Assembly: GCF_001543145.1 (NCBI RefSeq)
Contig: NZ_CP014160.1
Coordinates: 434,001-498,000, forward strand
Direction: 5' to 3'
Length of the DNA stretch: 64,000 nt
Origin: Aerococcus sanguinicola
Lineage (GTDB): Bacteria; Bacillota; Bacilli; Lactobacillales; Aerococcaceae
In this document: positions 36,598 through 46,126 of the stretch, in pieces
Position numbering within the stretch: position 1 is the stretch's first letter
Layout of the letters: each line of letters starts with the position of its first letter
Translations under genes and position numbers: made by a program
Notes under the pieces: model-generated
Databases searched by the model: none
What the model saw: the letters and a program-made list of their open reading frames with translations, nothing else
What the model was told of the DNA's origin: nothing

Positions 36598-37855
36598 ATA
36601 CTAAAAATTGATACAGTGTCGAGTTTTCTGAGATGTCGATATAGTTGGGGTCGAAGGCGGCCATGCGGTCTTTGAGGGCCTGGATGCTGGAGGCTTCGGC
36701 GAGGTCGATACCGATGAGGACGGGGCCGCTGGAGTGGCTTTTGCGCTTGGTGTATTCGAAGACGGAGATGTCGTCGCCGGGTCCGAGGACGTCGGTAACG
36801 AATTCTCTTAGGGCGCCGGCTCTTTGAGGGAAGTTGACGATGAAGTAATGCTTGATGCCTTCGTAGATCAAGGCTTTTTCTTCGATTTCCGCCATGCGGT
36901 TGATGTCATTGTTCCCGCCTGAGATTAAGCAGACGACGGTTTTGCCCTTGATGTCGTCAGCTAAAAGGTCGAGTGCGGCCACGCTCAGGGCGCCGGAAGG
37001 TTCAGCGACGATGGCTTGCTTGGTATAGAGTTCCAAGATTGCTTGGGCAGCTAGGCCTTCAGGGACTAGGCAGATGTCGTCGACCTTGGCCTTGACGTGT
37101 TGGAAGGTGAGTTGGCCGGCCTCGCCGACTGCTGTCCCGTCGCAGAACTTATCGACCCGTTCCAGAGCAGTAGGTTCGCCGGCGTCCAAGGCTGCCTTCA
37201 TGGAAGCTGCGCCGGTAGGTTCCACCCCGATCACCTTGGTATCAGGCATAGCCTCTTTGACATAGGCGGAAACGCCGGAGATCAGACCGCCGCCCCCCAC
37301 TTGGACTAAGAAGTAGTCGGCTTGTTGGCCTTCAGCCACCAGGTCTTGGTGGACTTCCACCGCTAGGGTTCCTTGGCCGCGCATCACGTCTAAATCGTCA
37401 TAGGGTTCGATGAAGCTGAGCCCGTGTTCCTTGGCATAGGCGTGGGCTGCCCGGTTGCTTTCGTCGAAGGTATCGCCTTCAATCTGAATGTCCACAAAGT
37501 CGCCCCCAAAGTATTGCACCTGGCTAATCTTTTGATTAGGGGTGGTATTTGGCATAAAAATGACAGCCTGGATGCCTTTTTTCTGGGCGGTATAGGCCAC
37601 ACCCTGGGCATGGTTACCGGCCGAAGCACAAATGACACCCTTGGCTAAGTCTTCATCTGAGAGTTGGTTGATGGCATAGTAGGCGCCGCGAATCTTGAAA
37701 GACCGAACCACTTGCAGGTCTTCACGCTTGAGGTAAATGCGGCCTTGGTACTTCTCAGATAAATAACTATCATATTGCAGTGGGGTTTGGGGGAGGTCTT
37801 GGCGCAAGCTACGATAAGCGTCGAGGACCTCTTCTTTGGTGACTAATTCAGACAT
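36596..37855 (-). CDS. ilvA: Threonine deaminase (biosynthetic threonine ammonia-lyase)
   Basis: 419 residues from ATG 37855, which has AAGGAAGG 7 bases upstream; the six-codon extension has none. PLP-dependent conversion of threonine to 2-oxobutanoate, the first step to isoleucine. PLP lysine in REDLQVVRSFKIRGAY, the glycine-rich phosphate loop SAGNHAQGVA, GGGGLISG and SGGNND are intact. After about residue 325 a single ACT-like regulatory domain (HYFIVNFPQRAGALREFV) follows, as in the short Gram-positive form. Last gene of ilvB-ilvN-ilvC-ilvA. Its stop codon belongs to the edge of a family II hairpin. Confidence 0.95.
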   Translation of the reverse strand: MSELVTKEEVLDAYRSLRQDLPQTPLQYDSYLSEKYQGRIYLKREDLQVVRSFKIRGAYYAINQLSDEDLAKGVICASAGNHAQGVAYTAQKKGIQAVIFMPNTTPNQKISQVQYFGGDFVDIQIEGDTFDESNRAAHAYAKEHGLSFIEPYDDLDVMRGQGTLAVEVHQDLVAEGQQADYFLVQVGGGGLISGVSAYVKEAMPDTKVIGVEPTGAASMKAALDAGEPTALERVDKFCDGTAVGEAGQLTFQHVKAKVDDICLVPEGLAAQAILELYTKQAIVAEPSGALSVAALDLLADDIKGKTVVCLISGGNNDINRMAEIEEKALIYEGIKHYFIVNFPQRAGALREFVTDVLGPGDDISVFEYTKRKSHSSGPVLIGIDLAEASSIQALKDRMAAFDPNYIDISENSTLYQFLV

Positions 37856-37940
37856 AAAATACCTTCCTTCCAAATCAAGTGCCGGAAAGATAAGAAGGAC
37901 CGCTTAATAGGCAATCCTTCTCACTTTATGGTCGCTTGAA

Positions 37941-38963
<1,023 letters not shown>

Positions 38964-39031
38964 CTAATTTTTTAAGACACCGCGAGGGTTGCCATAGTAA
39001 TTATTATTTACTCAAATGAGTAAGTTACTAC

Positions 39032-39331
39032 CTAATAAATGGATTGGTCTTCGCGCTCTTTGTCGCTGGGAAGACCGTCTGTGATATCGACGGCATAGAT
39101 CACATCGATCTGCTTTTCGAGCTGGTTCATTAACAGCTCAGCTGCCGCCTGGTCAGCAAATTGAATGCCCAGGGTAATGATGGAAAATTCAGCACTGGAA
39201 TCTGCTGACCCGCCCGCATATTGCAGGGTGAGGGTATCGATGTTGTAGCCTGGTTTGAGGACCGTTTGGGTAATCCGGTTAAGAACACCTGGCCGGTTAA
39301 CCACCCGGGTTTGAATGATACGAGCTCCCAT
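39032..39331 (-). CDS. ilvN: Acetolactate synthase small (regulatory) subunit
   Basis: 99 residues: one ACT domain (TRVVNRPGVLNRITQTVLKPGYNIDTLTL in shortened form) and a short tail, shorter than the ~160-residue two-domain IlvH type. Binds valine and adjusts the large subunit. Its ATG overlaps the ilvB stop (TAATG), giving coupled translation with the large subunit. Confidence 0.93.
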   Translation of the reverse strand: MGARIIQTRVVNRPGVLNRITQTVLKPGYNIDTLTLQYAGGSADSSAEFSIITLGIQFADQAAAELLMNQLEKQIDVIYAVDITDGLPSDKEREDQSIY

Positions 39332-41040
39332 TAGCCTAATCCCTCCATTTCATTATTGGGTCTGCCTGCAGGAACCATGGGAAGAACGAGTTCATCCTTG
39401 GCGATCCTGACTTCCAAGACATAAGGACCATCATAGGCCAGCATGGCGTCAATGGCAGCTTCCATTTCAGCTGGGTCAGAGACGCGAGCCGCCTTAACCC
39501 CTAGTGCTTCGGATAATTTCACAAAGTCGGGGTTTTGGTCGAGGAATTCTGAGTGAGAATAGCGTTGACCATAGAACTTGTCCTGCCATTGGTGGACCAT
39601 GCCCAAGACCTCGTTATTTAGGATCATGAACTTCGGTTTCACATCATAGGCCGACAGGATATTGAGTTCCTGGTTGGTCATCTGGAAGCCCCCGTCGCCG
39701 ACAATGGCCACGACATCTTGACCTTCCTTAGCCCCAAAGGCTGCTCCGATTGCTGCGGGGACGCCATAGCCCATGGTTCCCAAGCCACCACTGGTCAGGA
39801 ACTGCTGGGTGTGGCGGACCGGATAGAATTGAGCCGCCCACATCTGGTGCTGGCCAACGTCCGTTACCACAAGGGCCTCACCATCGGTCTTCTCACCCAG
39901 GTAGGCGATGGCCGCTTCAGGGCGGATAGTCGACCGGGCTTCTGGTAGAGCCATAGGGTGCTTGGCCAGGTTGTCCTTGTGGAAGGCCACCCATTCTTCT
40001 GAGGCCTCATAGTTGGATAGGGCTGAAGCATTGAGGGCTTCTAGGGCTACCTTGGCATCTGCGATCAGTTCATAGTCGGGTTGGATGACTTTACCGATCT
40101 CCGAAGCATCGATATCGATGTGGATGATCTTAGCCCCCGGCGCAAAATTATCGGGCACGGAAGCCACCCGGTCATCGAAGCGCGACCCGATATTGATCAG
40201 ACAGTCGGTATTCATCAATGCCATATTGGCCGCATAGGAACCATGCATCCCGCCCATACCGAGGAAGTAAGGATCCTTGCTATCGACCGCTCCCAGGCCC
40301 AGGAGTGTCGCCACAACTGGAATCTTGTGGGTGTGGACGAACTCACGCAAGTCCTCTTCCGCGTCAGCCTTAGCAATCCCACCACCCACAAGGAGGAGGG
40401 GTTTTTGGCTGGCTTGGATTGCTTCCATAATATTCTGAATATGCTCATTATTCGTAATCTTCTGTTGCTTTTCAGGATGGTAACCCGGCAGGTAGATCTC
40501 TGTGTTCACTTCATCGATAGGCACCATCTGCTGGCCGACATTCTTCGGAATATCAACCACCACAACGCCCTTCCGACCTGAATTGGCGATATAGAAGGCT
40601 TCCTTAATGACGCGTGGAATATCCCGGGCATCCCGGACTTGGACACAGTACTTGGTGATTGGGGTCATGACGCCGATCACGTCGGTTTCCTGGAAGGCAT
40701 CCTTACCGATCCCTGCCTGGGCCACCTGACCTGAAATCACAACCATGGGCACCGAGTCCATCTGGGCCGTTGCCACAGCCGTTACAATATTAGTTGCCCC
40801 CGGACCAGAAGTAACCACGCTGACGCCGGTCTTGCCGCTTGCCCGCGCATAGCCGTCTGCCATGTGCCCAGCCCCCTGCTCGTGGCGGGCTAAGACGTGA
40901 TTGGTCCCGTTCTTGAAGAATTGGTCATATAAATCAAGGACCGCTCCTCCAGGGTAACCGAATATGACATCAACCCCTTCTTCATTCAAGGCTTCAACAA
41001 GGAGCTGCATGCCCTGCTTTGTCTCTTCTTCCTTTGCCAT
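39331..41040 (-). CDS. ilvB: Acetolactate synthase large (catalytic) subunit
   Basis: 569 residues from ATG 41040; I prefer this over the ATG 12 bases earlier, which abuts AGAAGG. Thiamine-diphosphate enzyme that condenses pyruvate with pyruvate or 2-oxobutanoate. Catalytic Glu in FGYPGGAVLDLYDQF...ARHEQGAGHMADGYARA, FAD-binding middle domain, and the TPP/Mg motif GDGGFQMTNQELN are intact; the presence of the small subunit and FAD region marks it as anabolic. First gene of the operon, behind an attenuator leader. Confidence 0.96.
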   Translation of the reverse strand: MAKEEETKQGMQLLVEALNEEGVDVIFGYPGGAVLDLYDQFFKNGTNHVLARHEQGAGHMADGYARASGKTGVSVVTSGPGATNIVTAVATAQMDSVPMVVISGQVAQAGIGKDAFQETDVIGVMTPITKYCVQVRDARDIPRVIKEAFYIANSGRKGVVVVDIPKNVGQQMVPIDEVNTEIYLPGYHPEKQQKITNNEHIQNIMEAIQASQKPLLLVGGGIAKADAEEDLREFVHTHKIPVVATLLGLGAVDSKDPYFLGMGGMHGSYAANMALMNTDCLINIGSRFDDRVASVPDNFAPGAKIIHIDIDASEIGKVIQPDYELIADAKVALEALNASALSNYEASEEWVAFHKDNLAKHPMALPEARSTIRPEAAIAYLGEKTDGEALVVTDVGQHQMWAAQFYPVRHTQQFLTSGGLGTMGYGVPAAIGAAFGAKEGQDVVAIVGDGGFQMTNQELNILSAYDVKPKFMILNNEVLGMVHQWQDKFYGQRYSHSEFLDQNPDFVKLSEALGVKAARVSDPAEMEAAIDAMLAYDGPYVLEVRIAKDELVLPMVPAGRPNNEMEGLG

Positions 41041-41077
41041 TAAACCACCCATCCTTCTGCTTACTTACACTTTAGTT

Positions 41078-41112
41078 AAAATAAAAGCACCCCAATGCTT
41101 GCATGGGATGCT
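41078..41112 (-). terminator. Attenuator terminator in the ilv leader
   Basis: On the minus strand AGCATCCCA pairs with TGGGGTGCT across TGCAAGCAT, followed by TTTTATTTT. It lies 40 bases before ilvB. TGGGACATAGCATCCCA can form an alternative hairpin that uses the terminator's 5' arm. Confidence 0.8.
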
Positions 41113-41114
41113 AT

Positions 41115-41234
41115 GTCCCACTCTACAAAGCCGAATAGGACTCGAAGCTGATCTCAATCAGTCCAGTCCTAGCTGTGTAAAATGACTAAAATATTCACTT
41201 GTTTAAAATTCTTAGACATTTTCATGAGTGGGAC
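41115..41234 (-). promoter_or_regulatory. ilv leader: mutually exclusive RNA stems
   Basis: GAGTGGGAC and GTCCCACTC (41115-41123 and 41226-41234) are perfectly complementary over 9 bases and bracket the leader peptide gene; the upstream member overlaps its ribosome-binding region. Between them AGGACT-GGACTGAT...ATCAG-CTTCGAGTCCT forms a second stem (41136-41170). One GAGTGGGAC arm also competes with the terminator. The exact switching scheme is inferred. Confidence 0.65.
41169..41225 (-). CDS. Branched-chain amino acid leader peptide
   Basis: An 18-residue frame, MKMSKNFKQVNILVILHS, with Ile-Leu-Val-Ile-Leu in a row near its end and GGAG 8 bases before the ATG (41225). It sits inside a 170-nt leader between a consensus promoter and a terminator directly before ilvB. 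This is the classic design in which ribosome stalling on scarce Ile/Leu/Val codons prevents terminator formation. A T-box would be expected in many Firmicutes, but the leader is too short for stem I, and only a degenerate AGAGTGGGAC resembles the T-box sequence. Confidence 0.8.
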   Translation of the reverse strand: MKMSKNFKQVNILVILHS

Positions 41235-41256
41235 TCCTTTCTTAATCGATAAATTG

Positions 41257-41285
41257 ATTATACTGAGCCTTGTCTCATTTGTCAA
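41257..41285 (-). promoter_or_regulatory. Consensus promoter of the ilv operon
   Basis: TTGACA (41280-41285), 17-base spacer, TATAAT (41257-41262) on the minus strand: all twelve bases match the vegetative sigma consensus. Transcription should start near 41250, 25 bases before the leader peptide ATG. Confidence 0.9.
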
Positions 41286-41384
41286 TACAATTTCTTAGAA
41301 TGTTATCATTTAATTCTTATGAAAGTGGTTTTTATGTTTAATTTCATGCTATTATAAGACTAAGAGTAAAAAGGAGGTAGACCC

Positions 41385-42176
41385 ATGACCCAATATAATG
41401 ATAGCGTCCTGTGCCTAAAGAATGTCAGCTACTACCGGCAAGGACGCCCCATCCTAAAAAATATCAACTTCGAAATCCGTCCCGGCCAACACTGGGCCCT
41501 GCTCGGCCTCAACGGTTCAGGGAAATCCACCCTGATCCATATCCTGAGCGGCTATGACTGGCCTAGCGCCGGCCAAGTGACCGTGCTCGGCGAACGCTTC
41601 GGCCGGACCAATATCTCCCGCTTGAAACGGCGGATCGGCCTGGTGTCCTCCTGGCTGGAATACCGCCTGCCCGAAAACGATTCGGTCCTCAAGATCGTCC
41701 TGAGCGGCCTCTTTGCTAGCTTCGGCCTCTACCAGGCAGTCGGCCCCAAGGAAAAACTGGCCGCCCAAGAGCTCCTGGCCCGCTTCGATTGCGAGGATTT
41801 AGCCGACCGACCTTTTGCTACCCTCTCCCAGGGTGAGAAGCAAAAGATCCTCATCCTCCGCGGCCTCATGACCAAGCCGGAACTCCTGATCTTAGACGAA
41901 CCCTTCAACGCCCTGGACCTCTTCGCCCGCGAACGGCTTTTGGAATTTCTCGGTGAAGTCAGCCAGGAAGAGGGCCTGAGCCTGGTCATGATCAGCCACC
42001 GCAGCGAAGACATCAGCCAGCTCTTCCAACACGTCCTCTTGCTCAAGGAAGGCCAAGTCTTCGCCCAAGGCCCACGCCAGGACATGCTCCAAGATGGGCT
42101 CCTGACCGACTTCTACGGCCAAGCCGTCGACTGCCTCCCCTACAAAGACCAGCGCGTCCTCGTTGTCCCGCGCTAG
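41385..42176 (+). CDS. ABC transporter ATP-binding protein (YlmA-like)
   Basis: 263 residues, a stand-alone ABC ATPase. Walker A GLNGSGKST, Q-loop region, signature LSQGEKQK, Walker B LLILDEPF and the switch histidine in MISHRSED are intact. The WALLGLNGSGKSTL and LSQGEKQKILILRGL pattern resembles the YlmA group of Firmicutes, which usually lack a linked permease; none is seen here. It may act with a distant membrane partner. ATG 41385 has AAAAGGAGG upstream. It is divergent from ilvB, with TATTAT/TTATAA-like sequences about 30 bases before the gene. Confidence 0.85.
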   Translation: MTQYNDSVLCLKNVSYYRQGRPILKNINFEIRPGQHWALLGLNGSGKSTLIHILSGYDWPSAGQVTVLGERFGRTNISRLKRRIGLVSSWLEYRLPENDSVLKIVLSGLFASFGLYQAVGPKEKLAAQELLARFDCEDLADRPFATLSQGEKQKILILRGLMTKPELLILDEPFNALDLFARERLLEFLGEVSQEEGLSLVMISHRSEDISQLFQHVLLLKEGQVFAQGPRQDMLQDGLLTDFYGQAVDCLPYKDQRVLVVPR

Positions 42177-42189
42177 GGGGGCTTGCTAG

Positions 42190-42405
42190 CGCGAACTTGC
42201 GAATGCGGGGTTGGTTTGCGAGTTGAGTGGTGGCAACTTGCAAATGCGGGGCTGGTTTGAGAGTTGGATAGCAGCGACTTGCGAAGGGAGCGCTAGTTTG
42301 CAACTTGAGCAGCGGTAACTTGCGAACGAGGCCCTGGTTTGCAACTTGGGCAACGGCGACTTGCGAACGAGGCCCTGGTTTGCAACTTAGGCAGCGGCAA
42401 CTTCT
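42190..42405. repeat. 41-bp array, TTGCGAA...TTTGCAA seed
   Basis: AACTTGCGAAC...GTTTGCAACTT units repeat with a 41-bp spacing (for example 42317 and 42358), directly after the ABC ATPase stop. This is a further seed type of the same array architecture. Confidence 0.75.
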
Positions 42406-42900
42406 TTTTTTTGGCGGATGGCTCTGTTCGCTGTCCGCTCTCAGAGGCCTGATTGATCCCTTGTTATTGAAAAATTTATCGGGAGGGCTATCGGAACCTG
42501 CCGACCCACAATTAAAAAGCGCGAGTGTGGGTTAGGGAATGCCAACATCCAATTGGACGGGTCGAGTGTGGCTTGCTACCGAAGAACCCACACTTGAAAC
42601 TTCTGAGTGAGGCTTGCTAGCCACCAACACACAATCAGAGCCCCCAACTGTGGATTAGTAAGTGGGAAACCACACTCGTAAGACCCAATTGTGGGTTGAC
42701 CAGGTAAAATAATCTCCACAAGACGGCCCAGCCGTCTTGGACCTTAACAAAGCGAGTATCTAAATTAAAAAGCAGAACAGATACTTACTACCACCTATTA
42801 AAAAATCATTGCATTAAAAAAAGCTGGAGCGAAATCCAGCTTTTTTTAATATCGGTCACAAAAGTCAGGGGACTGACTTTTGTCACATTCTTATCATTGG
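42405..42900 (-). repeat. Right arm of the ~0.5-kb dispersed inverted repeat
   Basis: Read on the minus strand the order of landmarks matches 32110-32600: CTGACTTTTGTGACC, AAAAAAGCTGGATTTCGCTCC, GCAGAACAG-like stretch, GGTCCAAGACGGC, the CACTCG/CAATTGTGGG array, and GAGAGCGGACAGCGAACAGAG. Differences are scattered point changes plus small indels. Confidence 0.85.
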
Positions 42901-42915
42901 GGTTTGAGTGAGCCC

Positions 42916-43282
42916 TCACACCCTGTAGTAGGGTTCGGTCGCGCAGAAGTGGCTCCTCTTCACAAAAATCTTTCGAAGTCTTTCAGACTTCTCCAGCTTT
43001 TTGCTCCAGAGGTCCACTTCTACCGCGCTCCCTCACACCCTGTTTTAGTCGGGGTCGCAGTTGCAGACTTGAACTGACTTCACCCAATCGGAAGGATCGG
43101 CTAAAGCCGCTCTTTTCCGTTTGGGTTCCAGTCATTCAAGTCTGAACGCAACTGCTCACACCCTGTTTAGTCGGGCTCGCAAAGGCAAAAAGGGAGTGAC
43201 TTCAGCAAAAGAGAACGACCGGCTATTGCCGCTCTTATCTTTTTTGCCTCCAATCATCCCTTTTTAACCGCCTTTGCTTACA
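42916..43282 (-). repeat. Three tandem family II hairpins
   Basis: GGGTGTGAG/CCCGACTA-bounded units occupy about 42916-43036, 43047-43155 and 43161-43282 on the minus strand. Arms differ between units: AGAAGTGG/CCACTTCT; CAGACTTGAA/TTCAAGTCTG with AACGGAA-type inner pairs; GCAAAGGC/GCCTTTGC. The last unit begins at the rplY stop codon. Confidence 0.8.
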
Positions 43283-43289
43283 CCCTGTT

Positions 43290-43928
43290 TTAGTCGTCTT
43301 CTTCTACGATTTTAGCTTCTTTTTCGTTGATAACTTCTGGTTCTGCTTCAACGACTTCTTCGTCAACTTCTGCTTCTTCAGTTGGAACAGCGATGGAAAC
43401 GATGACTTCTTCTGGTTCAGTGATGATTTCAGCGTTTTCGATGCCTTCGAAGGTCAAGTCGCCAACGGTAATGTTTTCACCGATGTCTAAGCCTTCAACG
43501 TCAGCTACGATGTATTCTGGTGCGGTAGCTGGGTCGATTTTAACGGTTACTTCGAAGAAGTTCAAGGCTGCTACGCCGTCTGGGTTAGCCAGTTTATCTT
43601 CGTTTTCGATGTAAACTGGGATATCCATTTCAAGTTTTTCACCCTTCTTGATAGCTTGAAGGTTGACGTTATAGATGATTGGTTTCAAGGCTGCGCGTGA
43701 GATATCACGTAGGAAGACAGTGCGTGAGCCTTCGCCTTCAACTTCAAGTTCGAACACAGAGTTGATCCCGAGTTCACGTTCGATTAATTCCACGTCAGCA
43801 CGGTCCATGCTGATGTTGATTGGTTCTAAGTCGCTAGCATAAACAACGCCTGGTACTAAGTCTTCTTGACGTAATTTCTTAGATGCGTTTGTCCCTGCAG
43901 CTTCACGTTTCTTTGCTACAAATTTCAT
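43290..43928 (-). CDS. rplY: 50S ribosomal protein L25, Ctc/TL5 type
   Basis: 212 residues. N-terminal L25 5S-rRNA-binding domain (about 1-90), C-terminal TL5 domain (about 95-180) and a Glu-rich acidic tail, the layout of the general stress protein Ctc. VPGVVYASDLEP and TVFLRDISRAALKPIIYNVNLQAI are typical. ATG 43928 has CAGGAGG upstream; promoter candidates lie at 44038-44043 (extended -10 TGCTATAAT) and TTGAAA-18-TAAGAT closer in. Its stop TAA is inside GACTAAAACAGGGTG, the edge of a family II repeat. Confidence 0.94.
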   Translation of the reverse strand: MKFVAKKREAAGTNASKKLRQEDLVPGVVYASDLEPINISMDRADVELIERELGINSVFELEVEGEGSRTVFLRDISRAALKPIIYNVNLQAIKKGEKLEMDIPVYIENEDKLANPDGVAALNFFEVTVKIDPATAPEYIVADVEGLDIGENITVGDLTFEGIENAEIITEPEEVIVSIAVPTEEAEVDEEVVEAEPEVINEKEAKIVEEDD

Positions 43929-44065
43929 GTATTTACCTCCTGAAATCGATTCGTTTACCTAAAAATAGATACTTTTTAATCTTATCATAAGCAATAGACT
44001 ATTTTCAAGTCTTCAAATCATAATCCGATGTATCCTCATTATAGCATAATTTTGCAAGAATACAG

Positions 44066-44095
44066 TTGCAAATGTCTATAAAATTCAATTATGAT
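44066..44095 (+). promoter_or_regulatory. Promoter of thrC
   Basis: TTGCAA (44066-44071), 18-base spacer, TATGAT (44090-44095), about 40 bases before the chosen thrC start. The divergent rplY signals overlap this region. Confidence 0.6.
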
Positions 44096-44140
44096 ATAAC
44101 TATTAGAATCAAGCTAAATAAATTAAAAAGGAGACCCAGC

Positions 44141-45622
44141 ATGTACTATCAATCTACCCGCAATCCTAAGCAAGTTGTCAGTGCTTCCCAAGCCATTCTC
44201 CAGGGGCTCGCACCAGACGGCGGCCTCTACGTTCCCCAATCCTTCCCGCAATTCGATCTCAATTGGGACCAGCTCAAGGACTACTCCTACCAAGAGATGG
44301 CCGAGTTCATCCTTAGTCCCTTCTTGGATGACTACAGTCCGGAGGCTCTCCGCGCTTGTATCGACGCTGCCTACGACGACAAATTCGATGATCCAAAAAT
44401 CGCACCCCTAGCCAAAGTTGGCGACCGCTATCACTTGGAACTCTTCCATGGCGCGACCATCGCCTTCAAAGACATGGCCCTATCCATCCTGCCCCACCTG
44501 ATGACCCAGGCGGCGGCAATCAACCACAACGATAAGGAAATTATTATCCTGACCGCAACTTCTGGGGACACCGGAAAAGCTGCCATGGCGGGTTTCGCAG
44601 ACGTGCCTTCGACTAAGATTGCTGTCTTCTATCCAGAGGGTGGCGTAAGCGACATCCAAGAAAAGCAGATGCTCACCCAAAAAGGCGCCAACACCTATGT
44701 CTACGCCGTTAAGGGAAACTTCGACGATGCCCAGACCCAGGTCAAGGCCCTCTTCAACGACCCTGACCTCCGCCAAAAACTTGCTGACCAAGGGGCCCAG
44801 TTTTCTTCAGCCAACTCCATGAATATCGGCCGACTCCTGCCCCAAGTCGTCTACTACTTCTATGCCTATGCGCAATTAGTTAAGGCAGGCGCCATCACCG
44901 CCGGAGAAAAAATCGACTTCACCGTCCCCACCGGCAACTTCGGCAATATCCTAGCTGCCTACTACGGCCAACGCTGCGGCCTGCCTGTCAACCACTTGCT
45001 CTGTGCCTCTAATGACAACAAGGTCCTCTATGACTTCTTCCAGACCGGGACCTACAACCGCAAACGGGACTTCAAGCTCACCATCTCCCCCTCCATGGAC
45101 ATCCTGGTTTCTTCCAACTTCGAGCGTATGCTCTACCATGCCCTGGGTGACAATAGCGACCACTTGACCGCCCTCATGGCCCAGCTCGACCAGGACGGCC
45201 TCTACCAAGTCACCGCAGAAGAATTCCAAGCCTTCCAAGGCATCAGTGGGGAATTTGCTAGCGAAGACGAAACTAAGGACGAAATCAAGCAAGTCTTCGA
45301 AGCAAACGACTATCTCATGGACCCCCATACCGCCGTGGCCTCACGGAGCTATCGCAAGTACCTGGACCAAGTAGAAGGCGCCAAAGCCGGTGTCATCGTA
45401 TCCACCGCCAGTCCCTATAAGTTCCCAGCCACCGTCCTCCAAGCAATTGGTCAAGACGCCGACCAAGCCTCGATCAGCGAACGTTTGGCCAAGCTGCGCG
45501 AGCTGAGCGGGGTGCCTTACCCCCAAGCCATCGAAGAACTCGAAGCCGCTGACATCCGCGACAAAATAATTCTGTCCATCGACCAGATGGAAGCAGAAGT
45601 GCTGAAGATTGTGAAGGATTAG
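44141..45622 (+). CDS. thrC: Threonine synthase
   Basis: 493 residues from ATG 44141, which has AAAAAGGAG 7 bases upstream; the frame extends upstream but through the promoter. PLP enzyme making threonine from O-phosphohomoserine. N-terminal TRNPKQVVSASQAILQGLAPDGGLYVP in shorter pieces, PLP lysine in FHGATIAFKDMA, the phosphate loop ATSGDTGKAAM and VPTGNFGNILA are intact; length and N-terminal domain match the fungal/E. coli-like (class II) type. No hom or thrB neighbours are seen, so it stands apart from the rest of the pathway; functionally it supplies threonine to IlvA. Confidence 0.96.
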   Translation: MYYQSTRNPKQVVSASQAILQGLAPDGGLYVPQSFPQFDLNWDQLKDYSYQEMAEFILSPFLDDYSPEALRACIDAAYDDKFDDPKIAPLAKVGDRYHLELFHGATIAFKDMALSILPHLMTQAAAINHNDKEIIILTATSGDTGKAAMAGFADVPSTKIAVFYPEGGVSDIQEKQMLTQKGANTYVYAVKGNFDDAQTQVKALFNDPDLRQKLADQGAQFSSANSMNIGRLLPQVVYYFYAYAQLVKAGAITAGEKIDFTVPTGNFGNILAAYYGQRCGLPVNHLLCASNDNKVLYDFFQTGTYNRKRDFKLTISPSMDILVSSNFERMLYHALGDNSDHLTALMAQLDQDGLYQVTAEEFQAFQGISGEFASEDETKDEIKQVFEANDYLMDPHTAVASRSYRKYLDQVEGAKAGVIVSTASPYKFPATVLQAIGQDADQASISERLAKLRELSGVPYPQAIEELEAADIRDKIILSIDQMEAEVLKIVKD

Positions 45623-45643
45623 AACTATACCCTCAAAAAAATG

Positions 45644-45683
45644 GCCCCAAAATAGTGCCTCGAGCCTATTTGGGGCATTTTTA
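45644..45683 (+). terminator. Terminator of thrC
   Basis: GCCCCAAAATAG pairs with CTATTTGGGGC, followed by TTTTTATT, 20 bases past the thrC stop. Confidence 0.85.
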
Positions 45684-45734
45684 TTGGAAAGGTGAAATTT
45701 ACCTGGCCAATGATTCTGACCAGGAGCCAGGAAG

Positions 45735-45960
45735 CCACAATCGCCAGCCTGGACTGGGGATTGCCTGGAGCCAAGCCACAGAGAAGAGCCTCAATTGTGG
45801 CTTACTAACTTTCTATCCACAAGCAGGATGGTCAAGTGAGGATTGGGAAGATTTTACACACAATTGGGACCTTCTAGTGTGGCATGGCAAGACCCTACAC
45901 ACAATTGGGACCTTCTAGTGTGGCTTGGACAGGCTCAACACAGATTAGAATCTTCACCTG
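45735..45960. repeat. Array with CCACAATTG/CAATTGTGG and TAGTGTGG seeds
   Basis: GCCACAATCG, GAGCCTCAATTGTGGC, ACACAATTGGGACCTTCTAGTG (in part duplicated) and GTGTGGCTTGG recur at about 40-41 bases. It is the same seed type as 32290-32500, 42490-42710 and 63443-63600. An 87-residue plus-strand frame crossing it is dismissed. Confidence 0.65.
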
Positions 45961-46126
45961 CGGCTTGGCAAGCCCCAACACAAGCAGAAGCTCGAATTAA
46001 AGCTTAGCTAAGCAAATTCAACAGCGCAAGGCAGAACTACATTGTCACAGTCTGCAAAGTTACCCTCACAACACATTTTTTTACTTTTAATAAATCATTT
46101 AAGGGCTCAGCTTGCAATTTACTAAT

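Noticed and set aside
41078..41285. T-box riboswitch before ilvB
   Set aside because: The leader is only about 170 nt, with no room for stem I and specifier loop; AGAGTGGGAC is a weak match to the T-box sequence, while a leader peptide with ILVIL is clear.
45655..45918. 87-residue plus-strand frame after thrC
   Set aside because: It begins inside the thrC terminator and runs through the CCACAATTG repeat array.
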